A DNA stretch of 64,000 nt from JAKVBH01 sp049800955 (GCF_049800955.1 NZ_JBNAGA010000001.1:1116001-1180000), one strand, 5' to 3'. Positions 42,435 to 51,169 are shown, numbered from the stretch's first letter. Numbers and translations: made by a program. The notes: a model not told the origin generated them from the sequence alone.

Positions 42435-42446
42435 ATGGTATACCAT
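42435..42446. promoter_or_regulatory. GntR-type operator between divergent genes
   Basis: ATGGTATACCAT is a perfect 12-bp palindrome with the TGGTATACCA core common for FadR-subfamily GntR proteins. It lies 50 bases before the regulator start and 39 before the first catabolic gene. TTGACA lies at 42428-42433 directly beside it, so bound repressor would cover the promoter. Confidence 0.7.
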
Positions 42447-42484
42447 TAGACCACTCTGGCCGAAATCACCGATGAGGATGCCCG

Positions 42485-43087
42485 ATGCCTGCCGAGATTC
42501 GTAAAACACTGCTGCATGTAGAGACGACCCTGATCGAAGGCGGCAAGCAGGCGCCTGTGCCTCTCAAGATGATCGCCGCGATGGCCGTGATCCGAAACCC
42601 CTGGGCAGGTCAGGGGTTTGTGCAGGATCTCGGCCCCGGCATTCGGGATTGTGCCTCGGATCTGGGAGAGATGCTGACGCAGATGATCCTCGAGGCCGCG
42701 GGCGGGGGGCAGGCTGTCGAAGGCTATGGCAAGTCCGCAATTGTGGGATTGAACGGCGAGGTCGAGCATGCCTCCGCGCTGATCCACACGCTGCATTTCG
42801 GCAATCACTATCGCAATGCGGTCGGGGCGAAGTCCTATCTGTCCTTTTGCAATACGCGCGGACCGGCAAACGCACCGCTGATGATCCCGCTGATGGACAA
42901 GAATGATGGTGGACGCCGCTCTCATTACCTTACGATCCAGACCTCCGTCGCAGACGCGCCAGCGGCGGACGAGATCCTCATCGCACTCGGGGCCTCCATC
43001 GGGGGCAGGCCGCATCACCGCATCGGGGATCGCTATCAGGACCTCAAGGAGTTGGGCCATGACGTCGACAACCCTGCGGCTGTCTGA
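42485..43087 (+). CDS. AA_synth (DUF1185) family protein
   Basis: A 200-residue cytosolic protein of the family annotated only as 'amino acid synthesis' (PF06684). Motifs I recognise are IRKTLLHVETTLIEGGK at the start, AVIRNPWAGQGFVQDLGP, and EGYGKSAIVGLNGEVEHASA. It also has GNHYRNAVGAKSYLSFCNTR near residue 110. No function is firmly known. It is the first gene of the operon, and its end overlaps the hydrolase start by 29 bases. The position in a flavin-monooxygenase operon argues for a catabolic step, such as opening or tautomerising a ring product. Confidence 0.82.
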   Translation: MPAEIRKTLLHVETTLIEGGKQAPVPLKMIAAMAVIRNPWAGQGFVQDLGPGIRDCASDLGEMLTQMILEAAGGGQAVEGYGKSAIVGLNGEVEHASALIHTLHFGNHYRNAVGAKSYLSFCNTRGPANAPLMIPLMDKNDGGRRSHYLTIQTSVADAPAADEILIALGASIGGRPHHRIGDRYQDLKELGHDVDNPAAV

Positions 43088-43874
43088 GACGGGCCGGGCC
43101 ATTGGTCTGCGTGAGGCGGGCTCGGGCGCGCCGGTTGTCCTGATCCACGGGGTCGGGATGCAATCCGCTGCCTGGGCGCCCCAGATAGAAGCCTTGTCCC
43201 TGACACATCACGTCATCGCACTGGACATGCCCGGCCATGGCAGCAGCGCGCCACTGCCGCAAGGCAGTCAGCTGCCCGCGTATGTGGCCTGGCTCCGGGA
43301 GGCTCTGACGGGAATAACCTCCGCGCCTGTGAGCCTCGTGGGGCATTCCATGGGTGCGCTGATCGCGGCGGGTTTTGCCGTCAGCCACCCGGGGCAGGTC
43401 GCGCGTGTGGCGCTTCTCAACGGCGTGTATCGCCGCAGCGCCGAAGCGCGCGCTGCCGTCAGACAGCGGGCCGCGGAGATTGCTGCGGGACATCACGACA
43501 TCGACACGCCGCTCAAACGCTGGTTTGGAGACACGCCTGCGGAGCAAAAGGCGCGGGCCGCCGTTGCCCGCTGGCTTCGCGCCGTTGAGCTGGAGGGTTA
43601 CGCCAATGCCTACACGGCCTTTGCGACGGGCGATGCGACCTATGCCGACAGGTTTGCAGAAATCAGCTGTCCCTTCCTCGCGCTGACCGGTGCACAGGAT
43701 CCAAACTCCACGCCGCGCATGGCGCAGGCCATGGCCGAAGCGGTGCAGGACGGTCAGGCTGTGGTGATTGATGGCCACAGGCATATGGTCAACCTCACGG
43801 CGCCGGATGTGGTCACCGGGCATCTCAACGCATGGCTCTCGCGCACAGCCAAGACAAGGGAGGCGCTTCGATGA
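43059..43874 (+). CDS. Alpha/beta hydrolase
   Basis: A 271-residue soluble alpha/beta hydrolase. The oxyanion region is VVLIHGVGMQSAAW, the nucleophile serine is in LVGHSMGALIAAG, the acid is in LTGAQDPNST and the histidine is in DGHRHMVNLTAP. These are complete and match 3-oxoadipate enol-lactonase and C-C hydrolase-like enzymes. The ATG at 43059 has AAGGAG 7 bases upstream and lies inside the previous gene. It overlaps the flavin reductase gene by ATGA. The pathway substrate is unknown. Confidence 0.84.
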   Translation: MTSTTLRLSETGRAIGLREAGSGAPVVLIHGVGMQSAAWAPQIEALSLTHHVIALDMPGHGSSAPLPQGSQLPAYVAWLREALTGITSAPVSLVGHSMGALIAAGFAVSHPGQVARVALLNGVYRRSAEARAAVRQRAAEIAAGHHDIDTPLKRWFGDTPAEQKARAAVARWLRAVELEGYANAYTAFATGDATYADRFAEISCPFLALTGAQDPNSTPRMAQAMAEAVQDGQAVVIDGHRHMVNLTAPDVVTGHLNAWLSRTAKTREALR

Positions 43875-44782
43875 CCCATGACCCGCGCGCCTTGCGCGAC
43901 GCCTTTGGTGTGTTCATGACCGGGGTGACGGTGGTGACATCTTACGATGCCTCTGACGCGCCCATTGGATTTGCCGCCAATTCCTTTTCGTCGGTGTCTC
44001 TGGACCCGCCGCTGATCCTCGTTTGCGTGGCCAATAGCTCGCGGAACTATGAGGCCTTGGTGAGCGCGCGCCATTTCGCCGTGAATATCCTGTCCGCGAC
44101 ACAGATCGAGGTGTCCAACACCTTTGCGCGCCCGGTCGAAGATCGCTTCGCCGCTGTGAACTGGCGCCATGGACCCCATGGCGCGCCGATCCTTGAGGAT
44201 GTCTCTGCGTGGTTTGATTGCGCGATGCACAAGATCGTGGAGGCCGGAGATCACGCCATCCTGATCGGCGAGGTGAAGGCCTTTGATGCGACGCCAGCGC
44301 CCGGTCTGGGCTATGCGCGCGGTGCCTATGTTACACCATCAACGACAAGCGACGCGTTGGGCCAGGACAGCGCATTGGTTGTCTCCGCGCTCATAGAGCG
44401 GGCGGGTGAGGTATTGCTGGTTGATGATGGGGCTGGTGGCGTGACGTTGCCGGAGACTGTGGTCCAGGCAGACGACGGGGCAACGGCTGCGCTGCGCCGC
44501 TTGATCGCGACGACGGGTCTGAACGCAGAGCCCGGCTTCATCTACTCTGTGTTTGAGGATGTCGGTCGCAAGCGTCAGCATATTGCGTTTCTCTGTCAGG
44601 CAGAGGCCAATGCGACGCCGCGCCATGGCACCTTCGTGCCCGCCAAGGACGCGCGCTTTGATGATGTCGCAGATCCCGCCATGCTGACCATGCTGGAGCG
44701 TTTTGCCATGGAGAGCGCGCTGGGCAATTTCGGCATTTACTTTGGCACACAAAAGAGCGGCCAGGTCCGCACCATGGTCTGA
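43871..44782 (+). CDS. Flavin reductase with C-terminal Nudix-like domain
   Basis: A 303-residue fusion. Residues 1-165 are a flavin reductase of the HpaC/FMN-binding split-barrel type (FGVFMTGVTVVTSYD, GFAANSFSSVSLDPPLILVC, FAVNILSATQIEVSNTFA). This part should give FMNH2 or FADH2 to the luciferase-like enzyme encoded next. Residues about 175-295 look like a Nudix fold (VSALIERAGEVLLVDDGAGG, FEDVGRKRQHIAFLCQAEA), but the Nudix box REXXEE is missing, so it is not expected to cut nucleotides. It may regulate the reductase or bind a ligand. The start at 43871 is set by the ATGA overlap. Confidence 0.84.
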   Translation: MTHDPRALRDAFGVFMTGVTVVTSYDASDAPIGFAANSFSSVSLDPPLILVCVANSSRNYEALVSARHFAVNILSATQIEVSNTFARPVEDRFAAVNWRHGPHGAPILEDVSAWFDCAMHKIVEAGDHAILIGEVKAFDATPAPGLGYARGAYVTPSTTSDALGQDSALVVSALIERAGEVLLVDDGAGGVTLPETVVQADDGATAALRRLIATTGLNAEPGFIYSVFEDVGRKRQHIAFLCQAEANATPRHGTFVPAKDARFDDVADPAMLTMLERFAMESALGNFGIYFGTQKSGQVRTMV

Positions 44783-44794
44783 GGAGGGGGATCA

Positions 44795-45832
44795 ATGCGG
44801 TTTTCGCTGTTTGTTCATATGGAACGCACCGCAGCTGAACAGGATCAGAAAGAGCTCTACGATCAATTCGTGGCGCTGGCCAAGATGGCGGATGAGGGCG
44901 GCATGCATGCGGTCTGGACTGGAGAGCATCACGGGATGGATTTCACCATTGCGCCCAATCCCTTCCTCAACCTGATCGACCTCGCGCGCCAGACCAAACA
45001 TGTGCGGCTGGGCACGGGCACGATCATTGCGCCGTTCTGGCATCCGATCCGCCTTGCGGGCGAAGCGGCCATGGCGGATATGATCATGGAGGGCCGCCTT
45101 GATCTGGGCGTTGCGCGCGGGGCTTACAGCTATGAATACGAGCGCATGGTGCCCGGTATGGATGCTTGGGATGCAGGTCAGCGCATGCGCGAGCTGGTGC
45201 CTGCGGTCAAAGGCCTGTGGGAGGGGGATTATGCGCAGGAGGGGGTCTATCATTCCTTTCCGGCGACGACGTCATCGCCCCGACCGGTTCAGGAGGGCGG
45301 CCCTCCGATTTGGGTCGCTGCGCGCGATCCCAACAGCCATGAATTTGCCATCGAACAGGGCTGCCATGTGCAGGTCACGCCGCTCTGGCAGGGCGACGAG
45401 GAAATCACGCGCTTGATGGACACGTTCAACGCGGCCTGCGCCAAGTATCCGGACGTGACGCGGCCCCAGATCATGCTGCTCAACCACACCTACATCGCCG
45501 AAGATGCGCAGGACGTGGCGCAGGCGGCCCAAGAGATCAATCGCTTCTACTGCTATTTCGGGGCTTGGTTTCAGAACAAGCGGCCCGTGTCGCAGGGGCT
45601 GATCGCGCCGCTCTCGGACGACGAGATTGCGGCGCATCCGTTCTACAGCCCCGAGGCCATGGTGCGTGACAATGTGATTGCGACGCCTGAAGACGCGACA
45701 CGGCGCATCAAAAGCTATGAAGCGCTGGGCTATGACGAATATGCCTTCTGGATTGACAGCGGCATGAGTTTTGAGCGCAAAAAGGCCTCGCTTGCCCGCT
45801 TCATGACGCAAGTCATGCCCGCTTTTGCCTGA
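44795..45832 (+). CDS. LLM-class flavin-dependent monooxygenase
   Basis: A 345-residue TIM-barrel protein like bacterial luciferase. It begins MRFSLFVHMERTAAEQDQKE, and HAVWTGEHHGMDFTIAPNPF, VRLGTGTIIAPFWHPIRLAG and RLDLGVARGAYSYEYERMVP are the usual strands. It should use reduced flavin from the neighbouring reductase to hydroxylate or do a Baeyer-Villiger step. The substrate is unknown. GAGG lies before the start, and it is 12 bases after the reductase stop. Confidence 0.86.
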   Translation: MRFSLFVHMERTAAEQDQKELYDQFVALAKMADEGGMHAVWTGEHHGMDFTIAPNPFLNLIDLARQTKHVRLGTGTIIAPFWHPIRLAGEAAMADMIMEGRLDLGVARGAYSYEYERMVPGMDAWDAGQRMRELVPAVKGLWEGDYAQEGVYHSFPATTSSPRPVQEGGPPIWVAARDPNSHEFAIEQGCHVQVTPLWQGDEEITRLMDTFNAACAKYPDVTRPQIMLLNHTYIAEDAQDVAQAAQEINRFYCYFGAWFQNKRPVSQGLIAPLSDDEIAAHPFYSPEAMVRDNVIATPEDATRRIKSYEALGYDEYAFWIDSGMSFERKKASLARFMTQVMPAFA

Positions 45833-45842
45833 AGGACAGAGA

Positions 45843-47309
45843 ATGCAGCAGTTTCAGCACTATATCGGCGGCGCTTTCTCAGACGGGGCGGCGCAGTTTG
45901 ACAGCTACGATCCCGCGACCGGGGCGGTTTGGGCGCGGATGCCCGAAGCGCGTCAGGCGGAGGTCGAGGCGGCGGTCAGAGCGGCACGCAATGCGTTTCG
46001 CAGCCCTGTTTGGGCGGGTATGACCGCTTCAGCGAGGGGCAAGCTATTGCACAGACTGGCCGATCTTGTGGCGGAGAACGCGCCCCGGCTGGCGGAGCTG
46101 GAGACGCGGGACACAGGCAAGATCATTCGCGAAACCTCCGCTCAGATTGCCTATGTGGCCGAGTATTATCGCTACTATGCGGGGCTCGCAGACAAGATCG
46201 AGGGGGCGCATCTGCCCATCGACAAGCCGGATATGGAGGTCTGGCTGCGGCGTGAACCTGTGGGGGTCGTGGCCGCTGTTGTGCCCTGGAACTCGCAGCT
46301 GTTCCTCTCCGCGGTCAAGATCGGCCCTGCCTTGGCGGCGGGATGCACGATGGTGCTCAAGGCCTCCGAGGATGGGCCTGCGCCGATGCTGGAATTTGCC
46401 CGGATCTTCGATCAGGCGGGCTTTCCGCCCGGCGTGCTCAATGTCATTACCGGGTTTGGCGCGGACTGCGGCGCGGTACTCACCAGCCACCCCGACGTGG
46501 ATCATGTGGCCTTCACCGGCGGGCCGGAAACGGCGCGTCATGTGGTGCGAAACTCAGCGGAAAACCTCGCCTCAACCTCGCTTGAGCTGGGGGGCAAATC
46601 GCCCTTCATCGTGTTTGAGGATGCGGATATCGAGAGCGCCGTGAACGCGCAAATATCTGGCATTTTCGCCGCCACCGGGCAAAGCTGTGTCGCGGGATCA
46701 CGGCTGGTGATCTCAAGCCAGATCAAGGATGCCTTTCTGAGCCAGCTGAAGGCCAAAGCCGAGGCCATTGTCATTGGCGCTCCTGACGACATGGCCACAG
46801 AAGTGGGGCCTTTGTGTACGCAGGCGCAACGCGACAAGGCCGTGGCCCTTTGTGAGGCCTCTGTGGCCAAAGGTGCGAGGCTTGTGACGGGGGGTGCCGC
46901 GCTGGATCGGGCAGGGCATTACGTCCCGCCCACGATCCTCGATTGCTCCGATGCGCCAGACGCGCCTTGTTTGCATGAGGAGGTCTTTGGCCCAGTGCTC
47001 GGCGTTGTGAGTTTTGACACGGAAGCCGAGGCGCTGCGCATCGCCAATGATACAGCTTTTGGTTTGGCCTCCGGGGTTTTCACTCGTGATCTCACCCGCG
47101 CGCATCGCATGATCCGGGGGATCAGGGCCGGGATTGTCTGGGTCAATACATACCGTGCCGTAAGCCCCATCGCGCCGTTTGGCGGCCATGGCCTGTCCGG
47201 TCACGGACGCGAAGGGGGATTGCAAGCCGCGCTCGATTATACGCGGACCAAGGCCGTCTGGCTGCGCACGAGTGACGATCCGATCCCGGACCCGTTCGTG
47301 ATGCGATAG
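45843..47309 (+). CDS. NAD(P)-dependent aldehyde dehydrogenase
   Basis: A 488-residue ALDH. The glutamate is in ASTSLELGGKSPFIVF and the cysteine in ATGQSCVAGSRL. Other family stretches are VAAVVPWNSQLFLSAVKIGP and CLHEEVFGPVLGVVSF. It should oxidise an aldehyde made by the upstream monooxygenase and hydrolase to the acid. I start at ATG 45843 (MQQFQHYIGG), 10 bases after the previous stop. Sub-class cannot be fixed; betaine- or hydroxymuconic-semialdehyde-type are possible. Confidence 0.86.
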   Translation: MQQFQHYIGGAFSDGAAQFDSYDPATGAVWARMPEARQAEVEAAVRAARNAFRSPVWAGMTASARGKLLHRLADLVAENAPRLAELETRDTGKIIRETSAQIAYVAEYYRYYAGLADKIEGAHLPIDKPDMEVWLRREPVGVVAAVVPWNSQLFLSAVKIGPALAAGCTMVLKASEDGPAPMLEFARIFDQAGFPPGVLNVITGFGADCGAVLTSHPDVDHVAFTGGPETARHVVRNSAENLASTSLELGGKSPFIVFEDADIESAVNAQISGIFAATGQSCVAGSRLVISSQIKDAFLSQLKAKAEAIVIGAPDDMATEVGPLCTQAQRDKAVALCEASVAKGARLVTGGAALDRAGHYVPPTILDCSDAPDAPCLHEEVFGPVLGVVSFDTEAEALRIANDTAFGLASGVFTRDLTRAHRMIRGIRAGIVWVNTYRAVSPIAPFGGHGLSGHGREGGLQAALDYTRTKAVWLRTSDDPIPDPFVMR

Positions 47310-47532
47310 ACGTAATTTACGAAATAATACCAATACCCTGTCTCTCAGCCTTAACGTGGTTTCTGATCAAAATGAGAACGTGCCAGTCGGCAACACACTC
47401 CGGCCGCGCATCTTCGGGCGTGACGCGGCGGCGCAGGATGGCTATCTCTCGACACAGGATGGCCAGCGCAGCCGTAGGGCTCCCGCGGTCCAGCATCTTG
47501 AGCCTCTTGTTTAGCCCTTTGAGAACGTTCGA
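47310..47532. other. Gap before the DHDPS-family gene
   Basis: These 223 bases hold an 11-bp palindrome CGTAA-T-TTACG (47311-47321) just after the ALDH stop. No gene is supported on the plus strand. A minus-strand frame (47317-47682, reading LNKRLKMLDRG and ARPECVADWHVLILIRNHVK) is protein-like in places but runs into the next gene and has no start signal, so I leave it as a possible remnant. Confidence 0.35.
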
Positions 47533-48444
47533 ATGACACCATACACCGGCATCTGGCCCGTCGCCCCAACGCCCTTTCATGATGATGGCCGCATTGATCT
47601 TGAAGGCATGAAACGCGTTCTTGATTGCCTGATCGACCAGGGCGCAGACGGGATTTGCATCCTCGCGAATTTCTCGGAGCAATTCCTGATTTCAGACGCC
47701 GAACGCGAGACACTGGCGCAGCTCAGCGTGGAACACGTCGCAGGCCGCGTGCCGGTGATTGTTACGATCAGCCACTATGCCACGCAGATCGCGGTTGAGC
47801 GTGCCCGGTTTGCCAAACATCTGGGCGCCGATATCGTGATGATGATGCCGCCCTATCACGGCGCGTTGCTCAAGGGCACACCGGAGCAGAGCTTCGAGCA
47901 ATTTGCCGCTGTGAGTGAGGTGGGCCTGCCGATCATGGTGCAGGATGCGCCGCTCTCGGGCGTTGACCTTTCCGTGCCGCTGCTGGTGCGCATGGCGCAA
48001 GAGATCGAGATGGTGAAGCTCTTCAAGATCGAATGCCCCAGGGCCGCCAACAAGATACGCGCCTTGATCGAGCAGGGGGGCGCGGCCATTGAAGCGCCTT
48101 TTGATGGTGAGGAAGCCATCACCTTGCTGGCCGATCTGGATGCAGGCGCCACAGGGTCCATGACAAGCGGCATGATCGTGGATCAGATCAAACCTGTCAT
48201 CACGCGCCATCTTGCGGGCGACATCTCCGGCGCGACGGAGGCCTATGGGCGCGTGGCGATGGCGATCAATCACGAAAACCGCCAATGCGGCTGGCAATCG
48301 TGCAAGGCGGCCATGGTCGAGGGCGGCGTGATCAGGTCGGACTTCTGCCGCCATCCGATCCCGCCGCTGCATCCCGCCATCCGGCAGCGACTGATGGACC
48401 TTCTGCGCCCGCTGGACCCTGTTGTGCTCAAGTGGGGCCATTGA
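47533..48444 (+). CDS. Dihydrodipicolinate synthase (DapA) family dehydratase/aldolase
   Basis: A 303-residue TIM-barrel class I enzyme. The Schiff-base lysine is in MVKLFKIECPRA (about 163-167), and the family start GIWPVAPTPFHDDGRIDLEG is present. True DapA has GxxGE and YNVP; here the corresponding parts are ILANFSEQFLISDAER and IMVQDAPLSG, so lysine biosynthesis is unlikely. A sugar-acid 2-keto-3-deoxy dehydratase or aldolase is more likely, which fits the ketoglutarate-semialdehyde dehydrogenase encoded next (as in L-arabinose or glucarate breakdown). Confidence 0.84.
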   Translation: MTPYTGIWPVAPTPFHDDGRIDLEGMKRVLDCLIDQGADGICILANFSEQFLISDAERETLAQLSVEHVAGRVPVIVTISHYATQIAVERARFAKHLGADIVMMMPPYHGALLKGTPEQSFEQFAAVSEVGLPIMVQDAPLSGVDLSVPLLVRMAQEIEMVKLFKIECPRAANKIRALIEQGGAAIEAPFDGEEAITLLADLDAGATGSMTSGMIVDQIKPVITRHLAGDISGATEAYGRVAMAINHENRQCGWQSCKAAMVEGGVIRSDFCRHPIPPLHPAIRQRLMDLLRPLDPVVLKWGH

Positions 48445-48583
48445 CCCGCAGGGATTTGCCCAGACAGGGGGCTCTGGCGGCTCCCATAGGGCGTGCTAGG
48501 ATCAGGCAATGCGACAGCGCCAAGCAGTATCCCCGTCAACCATCAGCATCGCCACACGCATCTCATCACACGGACACCACATC

Positions 48584-50089
48584 ATGACCTACGCACCGCA
48601 CGGAAAGCACCTGATCGCAGGCCAATGGATTGGCACGTCAGGCACCGTTTCCTCCAAGCCCGCCCACGGACCGGCGTACAGCTTCTCGATTGGTACGCCC
48701 GCTCTGATAGATCAGGCCTGTCAGGCCGCAGAAGAGGCGTTCGAGACGTTCGGGCAGAGCAGTCGCGCCGCGCGGGCTGCGTTGCTCACCAGCATTGCCG
48801 ATGAAATCGAGGCCCGTGGCGCCGCAATTACGGAAATAGGGACACAGGAATCCGGCTTGCCCGAGGCGCGTCTGGAAGGCGAGCGCGGACGGACAACAGG
48901 TCAGTTGCGCATGTTTGCCAGCCACATTCTGCAAGGCGATTATCTGGACCGCCGCCACGACACGGCGCTGCCCGACCGCGCGCCGCTGCCGCGTCCTGAT
49001 CTGAAAATGGTCCAACGACCGATTGGTCCGGTCGCCGTTTTTGGCGCGTCCAACTTTCCCTTGGCGTTCTCGACCGCAGGCGGCGATACCGCTGCGGCTC
49101 TCGCGGCGGGCTGTCCTGTCGTGGTCAAAGGGCATCCGGCCCATCCGGGCACGGCTGAAATCGTGGCGGAGGCCATTCATGCGGCTTTGTCGGCCAGTGA
49201 TCTGCCCGCCGGTGTGTTCAACTTGATCCAGGACGGCACGCGGGATGTCGGCGCATCGCTTGTCCAGCATCCGCTCATCCGCGCTGTGGGCTTTACAGGC
49301 TCACTGGCGGGAGGGCGCGCGCTCTTTGATCTCTGTGCGGCGCGGACCGATCCGATCCCGTTTTTTGGTGAGCTGGGGTCCGTGAACCCGATGTTTCTTC
49401 TGCCCGAGGCCATGGCGGCGCGCGGCGCGGAGCTGGGGTCCGGCTGGGCAGGCTCGCTGAGCATGGGGGCCGGGCAGTTCTGCACGAACCCCGGAATTGC
49501 CGTGGTCCTGCCCGGGTCTGACGCGTTCGTGGCCGCAGCGGTGGAGGCCTTGGAAGCGCAAGCCCCACAGACCATGCTCACCGATGGCATTGCGGATGCC
49601 TACCGGTCCGGCGTCGCGCGTTTGGCCCGCGGAGACGGGGTTAGCCAAAGACTGGGCACGGCCTGTGATGGGCGCATGGCAACCCCCTTTCTCTTCGAGA
49701 TCTCTGCGCAGGATTGGCTGCGCGATCATGATTTGCAGGAAGAGGTTTTTGGTCCGGTGGGCATTGTTGTGACCGCGAAAGACACTGACGAGATGGCCCG
49801 TATTGCGCGGTCCATCCAGGGCCAGCTGACCTGCACTCTCCACATGGAGCCGGGCGATACCGAACACGCGAAAGCCCTCATGCCGCTGCTCGAGCGCAAG
49901 GCGGGGCGTGTGCTGGTCAATGGGTTTCCCACGGGTGTGGAGGTCTGTGATGCGATGGTGCATGGCGGGCCTTACCCAGCGTCGACGAATTTTGGTGCAA
50001 CGTCCGTAGGCTCCCTGGCCATCCGGCGTTTCTTGCGTCCCGTGTGCTACCAGAATGTGCCGGATGCGCTTTTGCCCACGGACTTTTGA
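48584..50089 (+). CDS. Alpha-ketoglutaric semialdehyde dehydrogenase, type III-like
   Basis: A 501-residue ALDH of the KGSADH group, oxidising 2,5-dioxopentanoate to 2-oxoglutarate. Family marks are KHLIAGQWIGTSGT, VFGASNFPLAFSTAGGDTAA, catalytic Glu in FFGELGSVNPMFLLP and Cys in GAGQFCTNPGIAVVLPG, ending with CYQNVPDALLP. With the DHDPS-type dehydratase before it this is the usual end of a sugar-acid pathway into the TCA cycle. The start is unsettled: ATG 48584 (MTYAPHGKHL) fits homologues but has no ribosome site; ATG 48509 has AGGA at 7 bases and would add 25 residues. Confidence 0.87.
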   Translation: MTYAPHGKHLIAGQWIGTSGTVSSKPAHGPAYSFSIGTPALIDQACQAAEEAFETFGQSSRAARAALLTSIADEIEARGAAITEIGTQESGLPEARLEGERGRTTGQLRMFASHILQGDYLDRRHDTALPDRAPLPRPDLKMVQRPIGPVAVFGASNFPLAFSTAGGDTAAALAAGCPVVVKGHPAHPGTAEIVAEAIHAALSASDLPAGVFNLIQDGTRDVGASLVQHPLIRAVGFTGSLAGGRALFDLCAARTDPIPFFGELGSVNPMFLLPEAMAARGAELGSGWAGSLSMGAGQFCTNPGIAVVLPGSDAFVAAAVEALEAQAPQTMLTDGIADAYRSGVARLARGDGVSQRLGTACDGRMATPFLFEISAQDWLRDHDLQEEVFGPVGIVVTAKDTDEMARIARSIQGQLTCTLHMEPGDTEHAKALMPLLERKAGRVLVNGFPTGVEVCDAMVHGGPYPASTNFGATSVGSLAIRRFLRPVCYQNVPDALLPTDF

Positions 50090-50104
50090 GGTTTTTCCGA
50101 GAGC

Positions 50105-50144
50105 AAAAAAGGCGATCCGGGCAGGCGCGCTCTTTTGCGCCTGC
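50105..50144 (-). terminator. Terminator of the cobalamin uptake operon
   Basis: GCAGGCGC (50121-50128) pairs perfectly with GCGCCTGC (50137-50144). On the minus strand the stem is followed, after GGATCGCC, by six T (50110-50105). It serves the minus-strand operon ending at 50156 and probably also ends the convergent dehydrogenase message. Confidence 0.6.
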
Positions 50145-50155
50145 TGACAGGCGGT

Positions 50156-51169
50156 TCAACGTTCGCGCCGTTGCGCGCCAAAGAGCAGCACGAAGACAAA
50201 GACCGCGCCTACCGACGTCGTGACAATGCCAACAGGAATTTCCTGCGGAGCCAGGACAAGCCGGGCAATCAGATCAGATGCGGTCAAGAGGATGGCGCCG
50301 ATCATGGCGGAGGCCGGGATGAGCGGTCCATGCAGAGGCCCCACAAGCCCGCGCGCCAGATGGGGCACCATGAGCCCGACGAAGCCAATCACGCCCGCCA
50401 CCGAGACAAAGGCCGCCGTTGCCAAAGCGCAGGCGAGAAAGAGCCCCATGCGAAAACGCGCAATGGGCACGCCGAGACTGTGGGCCGTGGTATCGCCCGC
50501 AAGAAGCGCGTCAAGCCAGCGACGACGGTAGAGCGACAGGCCGAGGATCAGACCGAGCCCTGCGAGGATCAGTGGCAAACTATCCCAGCGCGCAAGGCCG
50601 AGCCCACCCAGCATCCAGAACACGATGGAATGTGCGGCGCGATTATCGCCTGCGAAGATGAGATAATTGGTGAGCGCGGCGAAAAGGAAGGAGACCGCCA
50701 GCCCCGCGAGGATCAGCTTTTCCGGCGCGTCGCTTTGCAGGCTGCGGACCAGCGCGAGAACGATGAGGGACGCGATGATACCGCCCGTAAAGGCCGCCAG
50801 TGGCAGCGTCCAGAACCCCAGAACATCGCCGGTGACTGTTATGACAAAAACCGCCCCTGCGGCGGCGCCTGACGACAGCCCAAAAAGAAACGGATCGGCG
50901 AGATCATTGCGCGTCGTGGTTTGCAAAAGCGCCCCGACGATGCCCAGACCCGCCCCGATGACTGCAGAAAAGAGCGCCCGCGGCAGACGCAACTCAAAGA
51001 CAATGCGCTCCATGGGCGCGGGCGCGGTTTCGCCAAATCCCAAACCGCCCTGGATCGCGGTAAAGACCGTTGCGAGCGGGATGTCCGCGCTGCCGTACAG
51101 GACAGACAGCAAAATGAGGGCGACCAACACGGCCGCCCCCAAAACCATCACCACGCCAAAACGCGGCAC
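50156..51169 (-). CDS. btuC: FecCD/BtuC-type ABC transporter permease
   Basis: A 337-residue inner-membrane protein with about ten helices. RLPRALFSAVIGAGLGIVGA and FGLSSGAAAGAVFVI are at the usual BtuC positions, and PHLARGLVGP is the coupling-helix region. The riboswitch upstream indicates vitamin B12 or a cobinamide as cargo. The start is a GTG at 51169 directly after the stop of btuF, with an internal ATG at 51148 as alternative. Confidence 0.87.
   Translation of the reverse strand: MPRFGVVMVLGAAVLVALILLSVLYGSADIPLATVFTAIQGGLGFGETAPAPMERIVFELRLPRALFSAVIGAGLGIVGALLQTTTRNDLADPFLFGLSSGAAAGAVFVITVTGDVLGFWTLPLAAFTGGIIASLIVLALVRSLQSDAPEKLILAGLAVSFLFAALTNYLIFAGDNRAAHSIVFWMLGGLGLARWDSLPLILAGLGLILGLSLYRRRWLDALLAGDTTAHSLGVPIARFRMGLFLACALATAAFVSVAGVIGFVGLMVPHLARGLVGPLHGPLIPASAMIGAILLTASDLIARLVLAPQEIPVGIVTTSVGAVFVFVLLFGAQRRER

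Noticed and set aside
47533..48444. True dihydrodipicolinate synthase for lysine biosynthesis
   Set aside because: Usual DapA motifs such as YNVP are replaced, and the neighbour is a ketoglutarate-semialdehyde dehydrogenase.
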